DNA from: Micrococcus porci
GTDB lineage: Bacteria > Actinomycetota > Actinomycetes > Actinomycetales > Micrococcaceae
NCBI RefSeq assembly: GCF_020097155.1
Contig: NZ_CP083691.1
Span: 2,232,001 to 2,296,000, forward strand
Direction of reading: 5' to 3'
Length of the DNA stretch: 64,000 nucleotides
The notes under the pieces are model-generated. The model was not told where the DNA came from and did not search any database. It saw nothing but the letters and a program-made list of their open reading frames with translations. The position numbers and the translations under genes were made by a program. Shown here piece by piece: positions 61,546 to 64,000 of this stretch (position 1 is the first letter of the stretch; each line of letters starts with the position of its first letter).

Positions 61546-62439
61546 TCAGTACAGCACCGTGGCGAACGTCCCGACGCGCTCGAAGCCCACGCGCTCGTAG
61601 GTGCGCAGGGCCGGGGTGTTGAAGCCGTTGACGTACAGGCTCACCGCGGGGGCGCGGCGGGCCATCAGGGCGACGGCGGCGGCCATCGCCGGGGCTGCCT
61701 CGCCGCGGCCGCGCCGGGAGGGGTGCAGCCACACCCCCTGGACCTGCACGCACGAGGCGGAGAGCAGTCCGATGTCCGCCTTGAAGCGCACCCCCGAGGT
61801 GGGGTCGTCCACCACCGGCTCGCCCGGGGCCGTGAACACCCGGCCGTCGGCCACCAGGCGGCGCACGCGGTCCCGGTACTGGGCGGCGCCGGTGAGGAAC
61901 GGGGAGAAGCCCAGCTCCTCCTCGAACATCGCCGCGCTCGCCGGCACCACCGACTCCCACTCCCCCGGCGCGGCCGCCCGCACCGCGGGGTCCGGGACCA
62001 GGTCCCCCGGAGTGCGCGCATGCACCATCAGCGGCTGTTCCTCCCGCACGGCGCGCGGCCGGTGGCCGGCGTCCCGCAGGGTGCGGCCGACGGCCAGCAC
62101 CGTCACCGCCGGGCCGTACACGGACGCGAACCGGCGCCGCAGCGCGGCGACGGAGGCCGCGAGGGCGGGGACGTCGTCGTCGTGGCCGGCCAGGGGCACC
62201 ACCGTGGATCCCACCCAGCAGGCCGAGCGCAGTGCGCCCGGCCGGTCCGGGTCCTCCACGCCGAGGAACAGGGTGCCGTCCGCGCGCCCGCCCCGGGGGC
62301 CGGCCAGGCGGCCGGCCTCCAGCAGGGACGCCGCGTGGACGTTCGCCACCGGGTCCGCGGCCGCGAGCGCCGTCAGCGCCGGGGTGTCCGCATCCGTGAG
62401 GACCCGCACCCGGCCGTCCGACGCGGCGGCGAGGTCCAC
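61546..62439 (-). CDS. GNAT-family N-acetyltransferase with DUF4081 domain
   Basis: A 297-residue protein with an N-terminal DUF4081-type domain (RVLTDADTPALTALAAADPVANVHAASLLEAGRL) and a C-terminal GNAT domain (VQGVWLHPSRRGRGEAAPAMAAAVALMA; YVNGFNTPALRTYERVGFERVG). It resembles the mycobacterial gene (Rv2867c) next to ispG. The acetyl acceptor is unknown. GTG 62439 begins 1 nt after the ispG stop (TGA C GTG), which supports the start in the absence of a Shine-Dalgarno sequence. It is convergent in none; it lies 78 bp from proS on the same strand. Confidence 0.88.
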   Translation of the reverse strand: MDLAAASDGRVRVLTDADTPALTALAAADPVANVHAASLLEAGRLAGPRGGRADGTLFLGVEDPDRPGALRSACWVGSTVVPLAGHDDDVPALAASVAALRRRFASVYGPAVTVLAVGRTLRDAGHRPRAVREEQPLMVHARTPGDLVPDPAVRAAAPGEWESVVPASAAMFEEELGFSPFLTGAAQYRDRVRRLVADGRVFTAPGEPVVDDPTSGVRFKADIGLLSASCVQVQGVWLHPSRRGRGEAAPAMAAAVALMARRAPAVSLYVNGFNTPALRTYERVGFERVGTFATVLY

Positions 62440-62440
62440 G

Positions 62441-63610
62441 TCAGTGGACGGTGACCGACGGGGCACCGGCGGGCGCAGCCTCACCCTCGCCGTCCTCGTG
62501 GCCCATCTCCGCCGCGATGCGGCGGGCCTCCTCGATGAGGGTGTCCACGATCTGGTCCTCGGGCACGGTGCGGATGACCTCGCCCTTGACGAAGATCTGG
62601 CCCTTGCCGTTGCCGGAGGCGACGCCGAGGTCGGCCTCGCGGGCCTCGCCCGGGCCGTTGACGACGCAGCCCATGACGGCCACGCGCAGCGGCACGGTGA
62701 CGTCCTTGAGGCCCTCGGTGACCTGCTCGGCCAGCGTGTACACGTCCACCTGGGCGCGGCCGCAGGAGGGGCAGGAGACGATCTCCAGCTTCCGCTCGCG
62801 GAGGTTGAGGGACTGCAGGATCTGCAGGCCGACCTTGACCTCCTCGACCGGCGGGGCGGAGAGGGACACACGGATGGTGTCGCCGATGCCCTTGCCGAGC
62901 AGGTAGCCGAAGGCGGTGGCGGACTTGATGGTGCCCTGGAAGGCGGGGCCGGCCTCGGTGACGCCGAGGTGCAGCGGCCAGTCGCCCTGCTCGGCGAGGA
63001 GCTCGTAGGCGCGGGCCATGATCACCGGGTCGTTGTGCTTCACGGAGATCTTGAAGTCCTTGAAGCCGTGCTCCTCGAAGAGGGACGCCTCCCACACCGC
63101 GGACTCGACGAGGGCCTCCGGGGTGGCCTTGCCGTGCTTCTGGAGGAGGCGGGGGTCCAGGGAGCCGGCGTTGACGCCGATGCGCAGCGAGGTGCCGTGC
63201 TCGGTGGCCGCCTGGGCGATCTCCTTGACCTTGTCGTCGAACTTCTTGATGTTGCCCGGGTTCACGCGCACCGCGCCGCAGCCGGCCTCGATCGCGGCGA
63301 ACACGTACTTGGGCTGGAAGTGGATGTCCGCGATCACGGGGATGGTGGACTGCTGCGCGATGACCTTCAGCGCGTCCGCGTCCTTGTCCGTGGGGCAGGC
63401 GACGCGCACGATGTCGCAGCCGGCGGCGGTGAGCTCCGCGATCTGCTGCAGGGTCGCGCCGATGTCGTGGGTCTTCGTGGTGGTCATGGACTGCACGGAG
63501 ACCGGGTGCTCCGAGCCCACGCCGACCCGGCCCACCTGGATCTGCCGGGTCCGCCGGCGCGGGGCCAGCACGGGCGGCGGGGCGGACGGCATTCCAAGGC
63601 TGACAGGCAC
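62441..63610 (-). CDS. ispG: 4-hydroxy-3-methylbut-2-en-1-yl diphosphate synthase
   Basis: IspG converts MEcPP to HMBPP in the non-mevalonate isoprenoid pathway using a 4Fe-4S cluster. The 389-residue protein has [19 protein letters not shown] near the N-terminus, the TIM barrel ([24 protein letters not shown]), and the cluster Cys in [10 protein letters not shown] and [13 protein letters not shown] 63610 follows AGGAG. A TAGGAT box at 63668-63673 gives a leader of about 58 nt. The order rseP-like protease - ispG - GNAT is the conserved actinobacterial arrangement. Confidence 0.97.
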   Translation of the reverse strand: MPVSLGMPSAPPPVLAPRRRTRQIQVGRVGVGSEHPVSVQSMTTTKTHDIGATLQQIAELTAAGCDIVRVACPTDKDADALKVIAQQSTIPVIADIHFQPKYVFAAIEAGCGAVRVNPGNIKKFDDKVKEIAQAATEHGTSLRIGVNAGSLDPRLLQKHGKATPEALVESAVWEASLFEEHGFKDFKISVKHNDPVIMARAYELLAEQGDWPLHLGVTEAGPAFQGTIKSATAFGYLLGKGIGDTIRVSLSAPPVEEVKVGLQILQSLNLRERKLEIVSCPSCGRAQVDVYTLAEQVTEGLKDVTVPLRVAVMGCVVNGPGEAREADLGVASGNGKGQIFVKGEVIRTVPEDQIVDTLIEEARRIAAEMGHEDGEGEAAPAGAPSVTVH

Positions 63611-63667
63611 GGTGGCTCCTCACGGATTCGCGGTGGGCGGCACGGGCCGCCCGGGGACGTCGCACCC

Positions 63668-63673
63668 ATCCTA
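63668..63673 (-). promoter_or_regulatory. -10 box TAGGAT of ispG
   Basis: TAGGAT on the minus strand lies about 60 bp before the ispG GTG, between ispG and the protease gene. Confidence 0.45.
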
Positions 63674-63730
63674 GGCCCGGGGCCCCGGGGCGGGCTCGGG
63701 CGGGGTGGGCACAGGACGGGGGCGGCGGGA

Positions 63731-64000
63731 TCAGAACAGCTGGACGGGCTTGACGATGTCCGCCACGATCAGCAGCACGCCCATGGCGAGCATCGCGGCG
63801 CCGACGACGTAGGTCAGCGGCATCATCACGGCCAGGTCGAACGGGCCCGGGTCGGGGCGGCCGCGCAGGCGGGCCCAGCCACGGCGCAGCCCCTCCCAGA
63901 GCGCGCCGGCGACGTGGCCGCCGTCGAGGGGCAGCAGCGGGATGAGGTTGAACACCAGCAGGGCCACGTTGACGCCCGCCACCAGCGAGAGCAGCAGGGC
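63731..64000 (-). CDS. Site-2 protease (RseP/Rip1-type, M50), C-terminal part
   Basis: The last 89 or so residues of an intramembrane metalloprotease that runs past the window end. GVNVALLVFNLIPLLPLDGGHVAGALWEGLRR holds the conserved N-x-x-P-x-x-x-LDGG segment that carries the metal-binding Asp, followed by one more membrane helix (MMPLTYVVGAAMLAMGVLL). Location before ispG matches Rip1/Rv2869c, which cleaves anti-sigma factors. The N-terminal HExxH and PDZ domain lie outside the window. Confidence 0.9.
   Translation of the reverse strand, partial: ALLLSLVAGVNVALLVFNLIPLLPLDGGHVAGALWEGLRRGWARLRGRPDPGPFDLAVMMPLTYVVGAAMLAMGVLLIVADIVKPVQLF

Overview
The window is very G+C-rich (roughly 70% or more by eye) and codes for a typical high-GC Gram-positive core: bifunctional PriA in the histidine pathway, ClgR, LexA/RecA SOS boxes of the TCGAAC-N4-GTTCGA type, the MEP-pathway gene ispG, a DUF3046 gene beside recA/recX, and a Flp/Tad pilus cluster. 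Gene order and protein style suit the Micrococcaceae, most likely Micrococcus (M. luteus-like). Species is an inference from content, not a database match. No rRNA, tRNA, CRISPR array, insertion sequence or prophage was seen.

Layout. (1) 1-6.7 kb: tadA-tadB-tadC and a small Flp-like pilin on the minus strand, divergent from a large orphan FtsK/EccC-type ATPase. (2) 6.7-12.8 kb: an accessory stretch with an alpha/beta-hydrolase, an MFS exporter, a DUF805 membrane protein, a LURP-one-like protein, and a three-gene flavin operon (LLM monooxygenase, FMN reductase, MarR regulator) closed by a 24-bp perfect-stem terminator. (3) 12.8-19.1 kb, minus strand: a secreted trypsin-like protease with a duplicated linker, then sseB-like, priA, a 50-residue membrane peptide, hisH, hisB, hisC, and an SOS-type LysM division-inhibitor gene divergent from lexA. 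(4) 19.3-28 kb: lexA, dinG, hflX, a GNAT gene with a possible micro-ORF leader, and a plus-strand trio (flavin monooxygenase, RsmC-like methyltransferase, disulfide-oxidoreductase-type flavoprotein). (5) 28-42.9 kb, minus strand: dapF, miaA, miaB, recX, recA, DUF3046, clgR, cinA, pgsA, ftsK, dapA, a TPR-like membrane protein, dapB, and an AGCS alanine/glycine symporter. (6) 43-49.5 kb: M16 peptidase, pnp, rpsO, a CPBP protease, then a decayed gene in a less G+C-rich patch. (7) 49.5-64 kb, minus strand: methyltransferase, ribF, two small four-helix membrane proteins, truB, rbfA, infB, ylxR, nusA, rimP, a TSUP permease, proS, a DUF4081/GNAT gene, ispG, and the 3' end of a site-2 protease gene.

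How it works together. From 12.8 kb onward most genes point the same way and are joined by ATGA, TGATG or GTGA overlaps, so translational coupling is widespread. LexA sites bracket the lexA/LysM region and lie upstream of recA-recX, forming a local SOS circuit (repressor, recombinase, RecX modulator, division brake). nusA-infB-rbfA-truB-ribF is the classic transcription/translation operon. dapA/dapB/dapF supply lysine and diaminopimelate. Many genes lack a Shine-Dalgarno sequence and instead carry a TAnnnT -10 box exactly 6-7 nt before the start codon, which points to leaderless mRNAs as a common mode of expression here.
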